From JAVDCA01 sp963819385 (GTDB lineage Bacteria; Pseudomonadota; Alphaproteobacteria; Rhizobiales; Xanthobacteraceae), in assembly GCA_963819385.1 (NCBI GenBank), contig CAWFVV010000001.1, forward strand, positions 930,001 to 994,000: 64,000 bases of DNA, in the 5' to 3' direction. Positions 56,274 through 64,000 of the stretch are shown here, piece after piece. Position 1 is the stretch's first letter. Every line of letters starts with the position of its first letter. The notes below the pieces were generated by a model. The model was not told the DNA's origin. It was given only the letters and a program-made list of their open reading frames with translations, and did no database searches. The translations under genes and the position numbers were made by a program.

Positions 56274-57986
56274 TCAGTTTGCCGAGAACGTGGTGCCGGC
56301 GATCTGCGCGAGGTGCTCGACCAGCGGACCGAGCGCGAGTGCAGGGAAGAAGGTGAGGCCGCCGACGATGACGATCACGCCCACGACGAGGCCGACGAAC
56401 AGGCCGCCCGTGGTCGGGAATGTGCCGGCCGACGGCGGCACCGATTTTTTCGCCGCGAGCGAGCCCGCGATCGCCATCGCCGGGATGATCATCCAGAAGC
56501 GGCCGACCAGCATCGCGATCGCGAGGGTGACGTTGTAGAACAAGGTGTTCGCCGACAGCCCCGCGAAGGCCGAGCCGTTGTTGCCGTCGGCCGACGTGTA
56601 GGCATAGAGCACCTCGGTGAAGCCGTGCGGACCGGGATTGGCCATGCCGGCGAGGCCGTCCTTGGTGACGACCGCGATCGCGGTCCAGCCGAGATACATC
56701 AGCGGCAGGATCAGGATCGCGAGCATCGCCATCTTGACCTCCTTCGCCTCGATCTTCTTGCCGACATATTCGGGCGTGCGGCCCACCATCAGGCCGGCGA
56801 CGAAGATCGCGATGATGATGAACAAGAGCATGCCGTACATGCCGGCGCCGACGCCGCCGACGATGACCTCGCCGAGCTGGATGTTGATGAGCGGGATCAT
56901 GCCGCCGATCGCCGTGAACGAGTCATGCATGGCGTTGACGGCGCCGCACGATGCGGCCGTGGTGATCACCGCAAACAGAGAGGAGCCGACGATGCCGAAG
57001 CGGACCTCCTTGCCTTCCATGTTGCCGCCGGTGAGGCCCATGGCGTTGAGGATGTCGTTGCCGTGTCCCTCGGCCCAGTAGCAGACGGTGACGCCGGCGA
57101 TGAACAGCACGCCCATGGCGGCGAGGATCGCCCAGCCCTGGCGCTGATTGCCGACCATGCGGCCGAACACGTTGGTGAGCGAGGCGCCGATCGCGAAGAT
57201 CGAGATCATCTGCACGTAGTTCGACAGCGCGGTCGGATTCTCGAACGGATGCGCCGCATTGGCGTTGAAGAAGCCGCCACCGTTGGTGCCGAGCATCTTG
57301 ATCGCGACCTGCGAGGCGACCGGGCCGACCGCGATGGTCTGCTTGGCACCCTCGAGCGTGGTCGCGTCCACGTAGGCGCCGAGCGTCTGCGGCATACCCT
57401 GCCAGACGAGAAAGAGCGCGTAGACGACGCAGATCGGCAGCAAGATGTAGAGCGTGCATCGGGTGATATCGACCCAGAAGTTCCCGACCGTGCGGGCGGA
57501 GGCGCGCACGAAACCGCGGATCAGCGCCATCGCGAGCACGACGCCGGTCGCGGCGGAGAGGAAGTTCTGGTGCGTCAGGCCGAGCATCTGCACGAGGTAG
57601 GACATCGTGCTTTCGCCGCCGTAGCTCTGCCAGTTGGTGTTGGTGATGAAGCTGACCGCCGTGTTGAACGACAGGTCCGGCGTCACCGCCGATTGCCCGG
57701 CCGGATTGAACGGCAGCCTGTCCTGGAAGCGCATCACCGCGTAAAGGATGAGAAAGCCGCCGATGTGGAAGAACAGCATGCCGACGACGTAGCCGACCCA
57801 GCTCTGCTCGCGCTTTTCGTCGACGCCGGCCGCCCCGTAGAGCACGGTCTCGACCGGCCGCAGCACGGGCGACAGGAACGTGCGTTCGCCGTTGAAGACG
57901 CGCGTCATGTAGGCGCCGAGGACGGGCGTGATCGCGATGATGATCGCGCAGTAGAGGATGATCTGAATCCAGCCGATGAACGTCAT
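56274..57986 (-). CDS. kdpA: potassium-transporting ATPase subunit KdpA
   Basis: KdpA is the potassium-selective channel-like subunit of the Kdp complex. The 570-aa protein has about ten transmembrane helices and four selectivity-filter-like segments, including FNTAVSFITNTNWQSYGGES, GTNGGGFFNANAAHPFENP, GNMEGKEVRFGI and SADGNNGSAFAGL, all typical of KdpA. It lies between kdpF and kdpB. Confidence 0.97.
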   Translation of the reverse strand: MTFIGWIQIILYCAIIIAITPVLGAYMTRVFNGERTFLSPVLRPVETVLYGAAGVDEKREQSWVGYVVGMLFFHIGGFLILYAVMRFQDRLPFNPAGQSAVTPDLSFNTAVSFITNTNWQSYGGESTMSYLVQMLGLTHQNFLSAATGVVLAMALIRGFVRASARTVGNFWVDITRCTLYILLPICVVYALFLVWQGMPQTLGAYVDATTLEGAKQTIAVGPVASQVAIKMLGTNGGGFFNANAAHPFENPTALSNYVQMISIFAIGASLTNVFGRMVGNQRQGWAILAAMGVLFIAGVTVCYWAEGHGNDILNAMGLTGGNMEGKEVRFGIVGSSLFAVITTAASCGAVNAMHDSFTAIGGMIPLINIQLGEVIVGGVGAGMYGMLLFIIIAIFVAGLMVGRTPEYVGKKIEAKEVKMAMLAILILPLMYLGWTAIAVVTKDGLAGMANPGPHGFTEVLYAYTSADGNNGSAFAGLSANTLFYNVTLAIAMLVGRFWMIIPAMAIAGSLAAKKSVPPSAGTFPTTGGLFVGLVVGVIVIVGGLTFFPALALGPLVEHLAQIAGTTFSAN

Positions 57987-58074
57987 TTGCGTGCGCCTCT
58001 CAGGAGCATTTTTCCGCGCAGGCCGGCCCCGGACTTGATGCGTGGGCGGCTCGCCGTGGAAGATGCGGCAAGGG

Positions 58075-58164
58075 TTAGAGCTGCTCGGGCCGGAGCAGCG
58101 CGTAGACGAGGTAGATCATGAGCCCCGCGGTCACGAGGGCGGCGAGCGAATAATCGAAGATCAT
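58075..58164 (-). CDS. kdpF: K(+)-transporting ATPase subunit KdpF
   Basis: This 29-aa single-helix protein reads MIFDYSLAALVTAGLMIYLV then YALLRPEQL, a clear KdpF that stabilises the Kdp complex in the membrane. AGGAGA precedes the ATG by 6 bases. It follows the 27-aa ORF by 13 bp and precedes kdpA by 88 bp. Confidence 0.93.
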   Translation of the reverse strand: MIFDYSLAALVTAGLMIYLVYALLRPEQL

Positions 58165-58177
58165 CGAAGTGTCTCCT

Positions 58178-58261
58178 TCAGAGCCGGTCGCAGGCCGCGA
58201 CATAGCCCACCGACAGTGCGAAGAAGCCGAGGCCAATGGCGAGCATGACGACGTCCATCAT
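58178..58261 (-). CDS. 27-codon membrane miniprotein at the head of the kdp operon
   Basis: The predicted product is MMDVVMLAIGLGFFALSVGY followed by VAACDRL: one hydrophobic helix with a short polar end. AAGGAG lies 7 bases before the ATG at 58261, and an ATG at 58258 is also possible. It ends 13 bp before kdpF, whose ribosome-binding site begins just after its stop, so it is the first gene of the operon. I think similar miniproteins precede kdpF in related genomes, but I do not know a name or function. It may be a further Kdp subunit or a leader peptide. Confidence 0.75.
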   Translation of the reverse strand: MMDVVMLAIGLGFFALSVGYVAACDRL

Positions 58262-58399
58262 GGGATGCTCCTTGCGGCCTGCCATGCAGGTCCGATCTGC
58301 GCCGCGATGCTTCGCTTTGGGCAGGGCATTGTCGGCCCACGTCAACTCGGCAAAACATTTCGGACGCCGGATTTGTGCAGCGCGTAGGTGCCAGTCATG

Positions 58400-58450
58400 G
58401 CGTATGTTTTCGAGGCGGATGCGGCTATTTCCTTATAGGAATCCCATAAA
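58400..58450 (-). promoter_or_regulatory. two-part element 1, kdp operon promoter (candidate KdpE site)
   Basis: On the minus strand TTTATGGGATTCCTATA occupies 58450-58434, and CTCGAAAACATACGC starts at 58414, 36 bases after the box begins. The box is a direct repeat TTTATG/CCTATA with 11-bp spacing. Its place upstream of the 27-codon ORF and kdpF makes it the likely kdp promoter and KdpE operator. Confidence 0.7.
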
Positions 58451-58618
58451 GACGGGCCGCGGCGGGACCGGCGGATGATGCTGCTAAATCCTTGAAATCG
58501 TGTACTCGCGCGGTAGCCGGCGCCGCGTTTTGTGCGGAGGGCCGACGTTCGGCTCGTCATTGTCGAATTCTGCGCATAACGATCATTGCGCGGGCCGCTC
58601 CATCCCGATGCAGCGGTC

Positions 58619-58669
58619 TTTATGTCATTCCTATATCGCGAGCCGCGCGCGGGCCTCGGTTCCACATGC
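58619..58669 (+). promoter_or_regulatory. two-part element 2 (no evident gene downstream)
   Basis: TTTATGTCATTCCTATA at 58619-58635 differs from element 1 at only two bases, and CTCGGTTCCACATGC starts at 58655, again 36 bases on. On the plus strand it points into the 3' end of the Rossmann-like gene, so it could make an antisense or small RNA. Confidence 0.65.
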
Positions 58670-58767
58670 AATTCGTATCCCGTGTCCCGACGTAACGATC
58701 GCTCCTCGGAGCAGCCGAACCATATTTGGAAGAACCCACTTCGACCGTGCGGCTGCGTCTCTTTTCG

Positions 58768-59203
58768 TCACGCCGCGCGAGAGAGCGGCCGGGTCTCGCT
58801 TCGGCGCGCCGAGACCGCGTAGCCGTCCGGGCGCAGCGTTCCGGCTTCGACCAGGAATCCGCGTCGCGCGAGCACGGAGCGGAGCTCTTGCATGGCTGTT
58901 GGCTTCTGCGGATCGACCCACACCACCAGGACGCCGGCGTGAGCGAGGAAATCCGCGAGCCAATCGAGCGTTGTCTCGAGAGACCGGAACGTGCGACGCC
59001 GCCAGTCGATCAGCGCGACGTCATATTGGCGGCTCGGACGTCCGCAGTTCGCGGTCGCGCGCGAAGCCGCGTCGCTGCAGCTCGAAGACCAGCTCGACGC
59101 TTTTTTCGCCCGCCACGACGATGCGATGCAGGGGCGAGCAGCGGGCAAGGGCGATCATCGGCTCGACCACGTGGTCGCTGCCGGATGGAAGAGGCGATTT
59201 CAT
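58768..59203 (-). pseudogene. small Rossmann-like (methyltransferase-like) protein, frameshifted
   Basis: Read across one indel, this would encode about 145 aa. The first part (MKSPLPSGSDHVVEPMIALA, then HRIVVAGEKSVELVFELQRRGFAR) reads in one frame and stops at 59021. The second (ATANCGRPSRQYDVALIDWR, then TTLDWLADFLAHAGVLVVWVD and RRGFLVEAGTLRPDGYAVSARR) reads in the next. The break is in a CGCGCG run near 59060. The alternating strands HRIVVAG, YDVALIDW, GVLVVWVD and FLVEAG suggest a class I methyltransferase-like fold, but no SAM motif is certain. Its ATG overlaps the end of the 51-aa gene (ATGA). Confidence 0.6.
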
Positions 59204-59355
59204 TGCATATGCTTTTCGCGCCATTTCGGACCGGGGCCCCGCATGTAGTGCGCCTCGGGCCGGTACGTCTTGGTCGGGTAGATCGCGACGAGATTGGAAA
59301 GGCCCGCCAGCAACTGCAACAGACGCTGGGTCGCCGATGTCATGATTGCGCGCAT
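59200..59355 (-). CDS. 51-aa conserved-looking small protein
   Basis: The product starts MRAIMTSATQRLLQLLAGLS, then NLVAIYPTKTYRPEAHYMRG and PGPKWREKHMQ. It is basic, with a short amphipathic or hydrophobic helix at the N-terminus. The 4-bp overlap with the next gene and the two-part element 54-104 bases upstream support a real gene. I recognise no family. Confidence 0.6.
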   Translation of the reverse strand: MRAIMTSATQRLLQLLAGLSNLVAIYPTKTYRPEAHYMRGPGPKWREKHMQ

Positions 59356-59408
59356 GAGAAGACCTCGATGGCGGATGGGCTCCCTTGGTCCACCATTTAG
59401 CGCGCGAG

Positions 59409-59459
59409 GGATAAGGAAACGAGCCGGCCCAGACGGCATCTTTATAAGAGCCGCATAAA
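59409..59459 (-). promoter_or_regulatory. two-part element 3, upstream of the 51-aa gene
   Basis: On the minus strand TTTATGCGGCTCTTATA occupies 59459-59443, and CTCGTTTCCTTATCC starts at 59423, 36 bases after the box begins. It is more diverged in the second half-site than elements 1, 2 and 4. It lies 54 bases before the start codon of the 51-aa gene. Confidence 0.62.
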
Positions 59460-59475
59460 TACTCGCGGCCCGCCG

Positions 59476-60249
59476 TCAGACCGCCGTGAACCCGCCGTCG
59501 ACCAGCAGATCCGAGCCGGTGACGAAGCTCGATGCATCGCTTGCCAGAAACAGTGCCGCGCGCGCGATCTCGTCGGGCGCGGCGAGCCGATTGAGCAAGT
59601 GCTTCGGGCCGAGCGCCGCCCGCGCGGCCGCCATGTCGCCGAAGCGATAGGTCATCCGCGGCGTCTCGACAGCGCCGGGCGAGAGCGTGTTGACGCGGAT
59701 GTTCTGGCCGGCGTGATCGACCGCCATCGATTTCGCCAGCATGACGAGCGCGCCCTTGGTCGCGCAATAGACCGCGCGCCCCGGCGCCCCGACGCGGGCG
59801 TGCTGGGAGGCCATGTGGATGATGCTGCCGCCGCCGGCCGCGATCATCGCCGGCAGGGCCGCACGGCTCATCAGGAACACGCCAGTAACGTTGATCGCGA
59901 ACACGTGGTCCCAATCGGCGCGCGTGTAGTCGAGCACGGTACCGGATGGATCGGTCGCGACTGCGGCGTTGACGAGCACGTGGATCGCGCCGAACGCTTC
60001 CGCGACGGCGCCCGCCGCCGCCTCAGCGTCCGCCTCCTGGCTCACGTCGCAGGCGATCGGCAGCGCCTTGCCGCCGCTTCCCGCGATCGCGTCGCTGGTC
60101 TTGCGTGCCGCGCCGGCGTCGATGTCGGCGCAGCCGACCGCCGCGCCGGCCTCGCCGAACGCCATCGCGATGGCGCGCCCGATACCCGAGCCCGCGCCGG
60201 TCACCAGCGCGGCCTTGCGTTGCAGCGAATAGGTATCGAGCACCGTCAT
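59476..60249 (-). CDS. SDR family oxidoreductase
   Basis: This 257-aa classical short-chain dehydrogenase has the cofactor motif VTGAGSGIGRAIAMAFGEAG near residue 16, GCADID (Asp after strand 2, suggesting NAD preference), the active site YCATKGALVM, and the C-terminal FVTGSDLLVDGG. Note that the catalytic Tyr/Lys pair reads YCATK. Substrate unknown. It has no two-part element of its own and separates elements 3 and 4. Confidence 0.92.
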   Translation of the reverse strand: MTVLDTYSLQRKAALVTGAGSGIGRAIAMAFGEAGAAVGCADIDAGAARKTSDAIAGSGGKALPIACDVSQEADAEAAAGAVAEAFGAIHVLVNAAVATDPSGTVLDYTRADWDHVFAINVTGVFLMSRAALPAMIAAGGGSIIHMASQHARVGAPGRAVYCATKGALVMLAKSMAVDHAGQNIRVNTLSPGAVETPRMTYRFGDMAAARAALGPKHLLNRLAAPDEIARAALFLASDASSFVTGSDLLVDGGFTAV

Positions 60250-60341
60250 GTGATGGCCTCCGTCGATCGCCTACGGCACCCTACCATCTGGGCGCTGACG
60301 GCGGCATGCCGTCAACCCGAACGGGCTGTGATCAGATCATC

Positions 60342-60392
60342 TTTATAGCCTTCCTATATCGTCGATCCTCGGCTGCTCTCGATTCCATATGC
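60342..60392 (+). promoter_or_regulatory. two-part element 4, upstream of the 156-aa gene
   Basis: TTTATAGCCTTCCTATA at 60342-60358 and CTCGATTCCATATGC starting at 60378 have the same 36-base offset. The second block contains CATATG, which may act as a -10. It lies 49 bases before the ATG at 60442. Confidence 0.7.
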
Positions 60393-60441
60393 TTTGCGTG
60401 ATTAATCGCGGCGTATCGATGCGTCAGCAAGTCGACGAACC

Positions 60442-60912
60442 ATGTTTCAACCGCACCCGCGCCGCTCGTCCGCGAAACTGCGGACCGAGATCAGCCAAGC
60501 GCCGGCCGCCACATCCGAACTGGTATTCGGGGCGCTCGACCTCATGGTCGCGCGGCGCGCGGCACCTTATCGCGCGGCGTGGACCCAGCGGATTCGCGCG
60601 CTGATCGATGCGCAGGCGTGGACCGACGCAGTCCTCGCCATCGCGGATTTCGATCGTTCGCGCTCGATCCACCACGTCGTCTACGAGGATGGCGAGTGGC
60701 ATTGCCGTATCGGCTCCCAATGGGCGGTTCCTCATTGGCTCGGCGAGAGCGCGGAGTTCAGCCATCCGGTGCTTGCGCTCGCGATCCTGGGCGCATTGAT
60801 CGATACGCTCGCGTGGGCCCCTGAGACCCGCTCCTCCCCGGCGTCGGCGGCGCGACAGCAGTCGGGTGAGACCAACTCGATCGCCGCCGTCAGTTGCGAC
60901 AACTATTTGTGA
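60442..60912 (+). CDS. uncharacterised 156-aa protein
   Basis: This soluble protein has no signal peptide or obvious domain. It has an alanine- and arginine-rich helical first half (ELVFGALDLMVARRAAPYRA) and a possible beta region (HHVVYEDGEWHCRIGSQWAV). I do not recognise it. The two-part element 49 bases upstream supports expression from here, and the 129-aa gene follows within 7 bases. Confidence 0.55.
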   Translation: MFQPHPRRSSAKLRTEISQAPAATSELVFGALDLMVARRAAPYRAAWTQRIRALIDAQAWTDAVLAIADFDRSRSIHHVVYEDGEWHCRIGSQWAVPHWLGESAEFSHPVLALAILGALIDTLAWAPETRSSPASAARQQSGETNSIAAVSCDNYL

Positions 60913-60918
60913 CGCGGC

Positions 60919-61308
60919 GTGTTCGCGACGTACGTCGTGTCGCCCGCCCACCTCGAGGATGCTGAGTGGCGCGAGCGCAAGGTCCACGATTGGCTGATCG
61001 CCATCGTCCGCTTCGCGGTGACGCTCGAAGAGGCCGACCGCAAGGCGGTCCTCGCCCGTGCGCGTGAAATGGATGCGCCCGGATGCGTGCAGGGCCGCAT
61101 CACCTTCAGCTACTTCGTCCGCACGAGCACCCAAGTATGCGACGCGACCGCGGATCCGGCGTCTTCCGACCGGGATGCCATTTTGGGCCGCTTCGTCGCC
61201 GCTATCGGCAAGCGTCGTCTGCGCGAGGTGCTCGTGGCGGCGTTCGCGCTCGACGCGGCGCCGCAGCCGCGGGGCTGTCCGGCCGAAGCAATTGAGCTTC
61301 CACGATGA
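60919..61308 (+). CDS. uncharacterised 129-aa protein
   Basis: The product begins MFATYVVSPAHLEDAEWRER from a GTG start 6 bp after the previous stop, so it is probably translated from the same transcript. It has helical segments (WLIAIVRFAVTLEEADRKAV, ILGRFVAAIGKRRLREVLVA) and no recognisable motif. The start is weakly supported because no ribosome-binding site is obvious. Confidence 0.5.
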   Translation: MFATYVVSPAHLEDAEWRERKVHDWLIAIVRFAVTLEEADRKAVLARAREMDAPGCVQGRITFSYFVRTSTQVCDATADPASSDRDAILGRFVAAIGKRRLREVLVAAFALDAAPQPRGCPAEAIELPR

Positions 61309-61363
61309 ATGCGCGCCCCGTGAGCCTAAACCGGAGTCCCCGGAGGTTGCGGCCGGCGTCGCG

Positions 61364-61414
61364 TTTATGTCGCGCCTACATCATTTGCGGTCCCGCTGTC
61401 TCGAATTCCTATGC
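61364..61414 (+). promoter_or_regulatory. two-part element 5, upstream of the 74-aa gene
   Basis: TTTATGTCGCGCCTACA at 61364-61380 and CTCGAATTCCTATGC starting at 61400 keep the 36-base offset, though the box is the most diverged of the five. It lies 38 bases before the ATG at 61453. Confidence 0.58.
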
Positions 61415-61452
61415 GGCCCTGCGCACATTCCGGGACGCACAGGAGAACGGTC

Positions 61453-61677
61453 ATGAATACGATCGTTTCGAGGCCGGTTTCGCGCGCGCATGCGACCACG
61501 CCCTACGCAATGGCCGCCAGGCTCTACGCGCGCGGCAAATTCGCGCTCCGGCGCTTTGCCGCCATCTATGCACAAGCCCGCATTCGTCAGGCCCGTATCG
61601 AAATCCAACGTTTCGAGGAGCGCTATCGGGCGCGATCGGATGGCGCCGACGATCCGCGATCGCGCCTGCGCCGATGA
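61453..61677 (+). CDS. uncharacterised basic 74-aa protein
   Basis: The product starts MNTIVSRPVSRAHATTPYAM and contains RLYARGKFALRRFAAIYAQA and RIEIQRFEERYRARSDGADD. It is strongly basic and mostly helical, and could bind nucleic acid or the membrane. AGGAGA 6 bases upstream fixes the start. Unknown family. Confidence 0.6.
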   Translation: MNTIVSRPVSRAHATTPYAMAARLYARGKFALRRFAAIYAQARIRQARIEIQRFEERYRARSDGADDPRSRLRR

Positions 61678-61757
61678 CGGCGGCGCCGCGAACCCTAAGT
61701 TCGCAAAGGTCGCCGCATCGAAACCCTAGTGATCCCCGTCTTGAACAGGAGACAACC

Positions 61758-62075
61758 ATGAAACAGTCGCAGAAACAGTCGGAACCTCCCTCTACGGAAG
61801 CCGTCACGGCTCCAAATATCTTCCTGGTCGGCCGGGACAGCCGCGGCCACTGGGTCGTCCAGGACGAGCGCGGTCTGTGCGGAGGCCTCTTCGTCGATCG
61901 CGACAAAGCCATCCGCTATGCCATGGACGAGACCGGCAAGCAGCCACAGGCGATCAGAATGGTGCCAGGCGTCCTCGAACTCAACATGAGTTGCCCGGCG
62001 ATCAGAATTCCCCGACATTCATCTCCCAAGCCGACATCCGATTTCCACGCCGCGCCAGCGCGCCGCGTCGCCTGA
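61758..62075 (+). CDS. uncharacterised 105-aa protein, DUF2188-like core
   Basis: The core NIFLVGRDSRGHWVVQDERG, then LCGGLFVDRDKAIRYAMDET and PQAIRMVPGVLELNM, looks like the short beta-beta-alpha unit in which a residue such as GGLF/GGxF precedes a helix, as in DUF2188-type proteins. CAGGAGAC precedes the ATG. It follows the 74-aa gene by 80 bp and may share its promoter. Function unknown. Confidence 0.65.
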   Translation: MKQSQKQSEPPSTEAVTAPNIFLVGRDSRGHWVVQDERGLCGGLFVDRDKAIRYAMDETGKQPQAIRMVPGVLELNMSCPAIRIPRHSSPKPTSDFHAAPARRVA

Positions 62076-62126
62076 TCTTTCAGAGCCGCACAGGCACTTC
62101 CTCATCAACAGCGCGAGGAAACGACG

Positions 62127-63092
<966 letters not shown>

Positions 63093-63207
63093 TCTCGGCC
63101 TCGACCGAGACCGCGCAGGATCGCGGCGATTCGCTGCGTACGCAGCGAGTGGCCTGATCCGCTCGCCACTCGACGGGCATCGTCCAAGGGGATACATCAA
63201 TCGGCGC

Positions 63208-63981
63208 ATGGCAAGGTCGCTCGCCCATGGTGTTGCAAGGCTAGGCCGGTGCATCGGTGCCGCGGCGCTGCTTGTCCTAACGGCCACCGCGCTAGCCGAG
63301 CCGAGCGCCGGGTCGTCCTCGACACCCTCCGGGGCAGCGGCGCATGACGCCGCGCACGATGCGGGCCCTTCGCCGCCGCCGGCCACCAATGCATCGGACA
63401 AGGCGGCGCAAGGGCACGTTGAGCGTCCGCCACCCGCGACGGTGACCGGACACGGCGCCGATCGGAAGGGCGATATGGGCCGCGTCGAGCGCGGGACCAA
63501 TCTGCCGCTCGACCACCGCAGCAAGCTCGGCGCCCCCGATTTGCACGACACGCGCGTCGTGCCGGCGGTGCCACAGATTCCGCGGGTCAGCGCGCGCGAT
63601 CGGCTGCTCAAGCTCATCCAGGCCGCCAAGCCCAAGCCGCCCGCACGTCTGCGTCCGCCGAATCCGGCCACGCCGAGCGTGCCGACGATAAATGCGATCG
63701 GCATCCGGATCGATCCCGGGGTGGCGGCGCGTACCGCGACCATGGCCCATTGGGGCCAGCGGTCCGCGCGCGTGGTGACGGCCGGTGCGGCGCCGATGGC
63801 TGCGCCTCCGTTGGCCGCCAATGTATGGCACCCGGGTGTCACGGCGCCGGCGCCCCCGGCACGGGGAGCCCTCAATGGCACCACCATGGTGCGCGTCCGG
63901 TCGGGGGCCGCGGTGATCGGTGGCCCGGCGAAAGCCGTGACCGGCATCAACGGAACGACGCTGCGGCCCAAGCATCAATGA
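63208..63981 (+). CDS. proline/alanine-rich exported protein of unknown function
   Basis: This 257-aa protein has a signal peptide (GRCIGAAALLVLTATALA, cleavage near ALA-EP), a low-complexity Pro/Ala/His-rich part (PSGAAAHDAAHDAGPSPPPA), then a region with ARDRLLKLIQAAKPKPPARL and NAIGIRIDPG and a Gly/Val-rich end. I recognise no domain. The ATG at 63208 is chosen for the signal peptide; an open frame upstream has no supporting features. Confidence 0.6.
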   Translation: MARSLAHGVARLGRCIGAAALLVLTATALAEPSAGSSSTPSGAAAHDAAHDAGPSPPPATNASDKAAQGHVERPPPATVTGHGADRKGDMGRVERGTNLPLDHRSKLGAPDLHDTRVVPAVPQIPRVSARDRLLKLIQAAKPKPPARLRPPNPATPSVPTINAIGIRIDPGVAARTATMAHWGQRSARVVTAGAAPMAAPPLAANVWHPGVTAPAPPARGALNGTTMVRVRSGAAVIGGPAKAVTGINGTTLRPKHQ

Positions 63982-64000
63982 TTCCAACGCGGTGCCGGCG

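Larger units (their letters stand above)
58262..58767. other. regulatory region between kdp and the Rossmann-like gene
   Basis: This 500-base stretch has no supported gene. It contains two of the five two-part promoter-like elements, one on each strand, pointing away from each other. The minus-strand one is about 140 bases from the first kdp start codon. Short open frames exist (18 codons at 58342-58398 minus; 9 codons at 58666 plus) but have nothing to support them. Confidence 0.7.

Noticed and set aside
58342..58398. 18-codon ORF as a kdp leader peptide
   Set aside because: It has no ribosome-binding site and starts almost at the predicted -10, so it is probably chance.
58666..58695. 9-codon ORF after element 2
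   Set aside because: Its ATG is part of the conserved CTCG block itself, so the ORF is likely accidental.
58400..61414. Two-part elements as EcfG, RpoN or FixK sites
   Set aside because: GGAAC-N16/17-GTT, TGGCAC-N5-TTGC and TTGAT-N4-ATCAA are not found at the shared positions; the TTTATG/CCTATA repeat fits an OmpR-family site better.

Overview
This is a GC-rich chromosomal segment from an alphaproteobacterium of the order Hyphomicrobiales (Rhizobiales), most likely near Bradyrhizobiaceae/Xanthobacteraceae. The clues are the recG/sdhE/mfd neighbourhood beside glmU-glmS, a phosphatidylcholine synthase, paired IalB proteins, NdvB/NdvC-type beta-glucan enzymes, HspQ, and palindromic intergenic repeats typical of this group. 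Nearly all genes are chromosomal housekeeping or metabolic genes. The one clear mobile element is an IS3-family insertion at 20.6-21.9 kb.

Layout. 0-7 kb: tRNA-Lys, an M20 amidohydrolase, and two divergent GH17-domain genes for periplasmic beta-(1,3)/(1,6)-glucan synthesis (ndvB-like, frameshifted; ndvC-like). 7-13.7 kb: SPOR protein, glmU, glmS, a DUF502 membrane protein and a secreted cyclase-family protein. 13.7-20.4 kb: recG, a ParE-type toxin-antitoxin pair, sdhE and mfd (frameshifted). 20.4-22.4 kb: palindromic repeats, the IS element with a GCCT target duplication, and a second copy of the last 39 bases of mfd. 22.4-28 kb: FrnE-like oxidoreductase, degenerate GGDEF protein, degenerate AMP-ligase-like protein, YejA-like binding protein. 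28-34.5 kb: two IalB paralogues, hspQ, malyl-CoA lyase family, AEC transporter, AMACR-like CaiB/BaiF protein, sterol-desaturase family. 34.5-41.6 kb: UbiH-type hydroxylase, a compact DUF2182-DUF1326-pcs-terC run, an SDR, a quinone oxidoreductase and a CPBP protease. 41.6-49.2 kb: bioF-bioD, a radical SAM protein, bioA, rimO and a 6PGDH-like dehydrogenase. 50-58.3 kb: a complete kdp potassium-uptake operon, from a 27-codon leader ORF through kdpF, A, B, C, D and E. 58.3-64 kb: small uncharacterised genes, an SDR, a dapA paralogue and a proline-rich secreted protein.

The most interesting signal lies between 58.4 and 61.4 kb. Five copies of a two-part element share one geometry: a 17-bp box of the form TTTATG-N5-CCTATA, then a 15-bp CTCG-type block that begins exactly 36 bp after the start of the box. 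One copy points at kdp, one at the 51-aa/Rossmann-like pair, one at the 156-aa/129-aa pair, one at the 74-aa gene, and one has no evident gene downstream. The 17-bp box has the same hexamer spacing as the E. coli KdpE site as I recall it, so these genes are proposed as a local KdpE (potassium-limitation) regulon.

Three reading frames (ndvB-like, mfd, Rossmann-like protein) each carry a small indel, and the tRNA has one extra base in its T loop. Residual assembly indels are as likely as true gene decay and should be excluded first.
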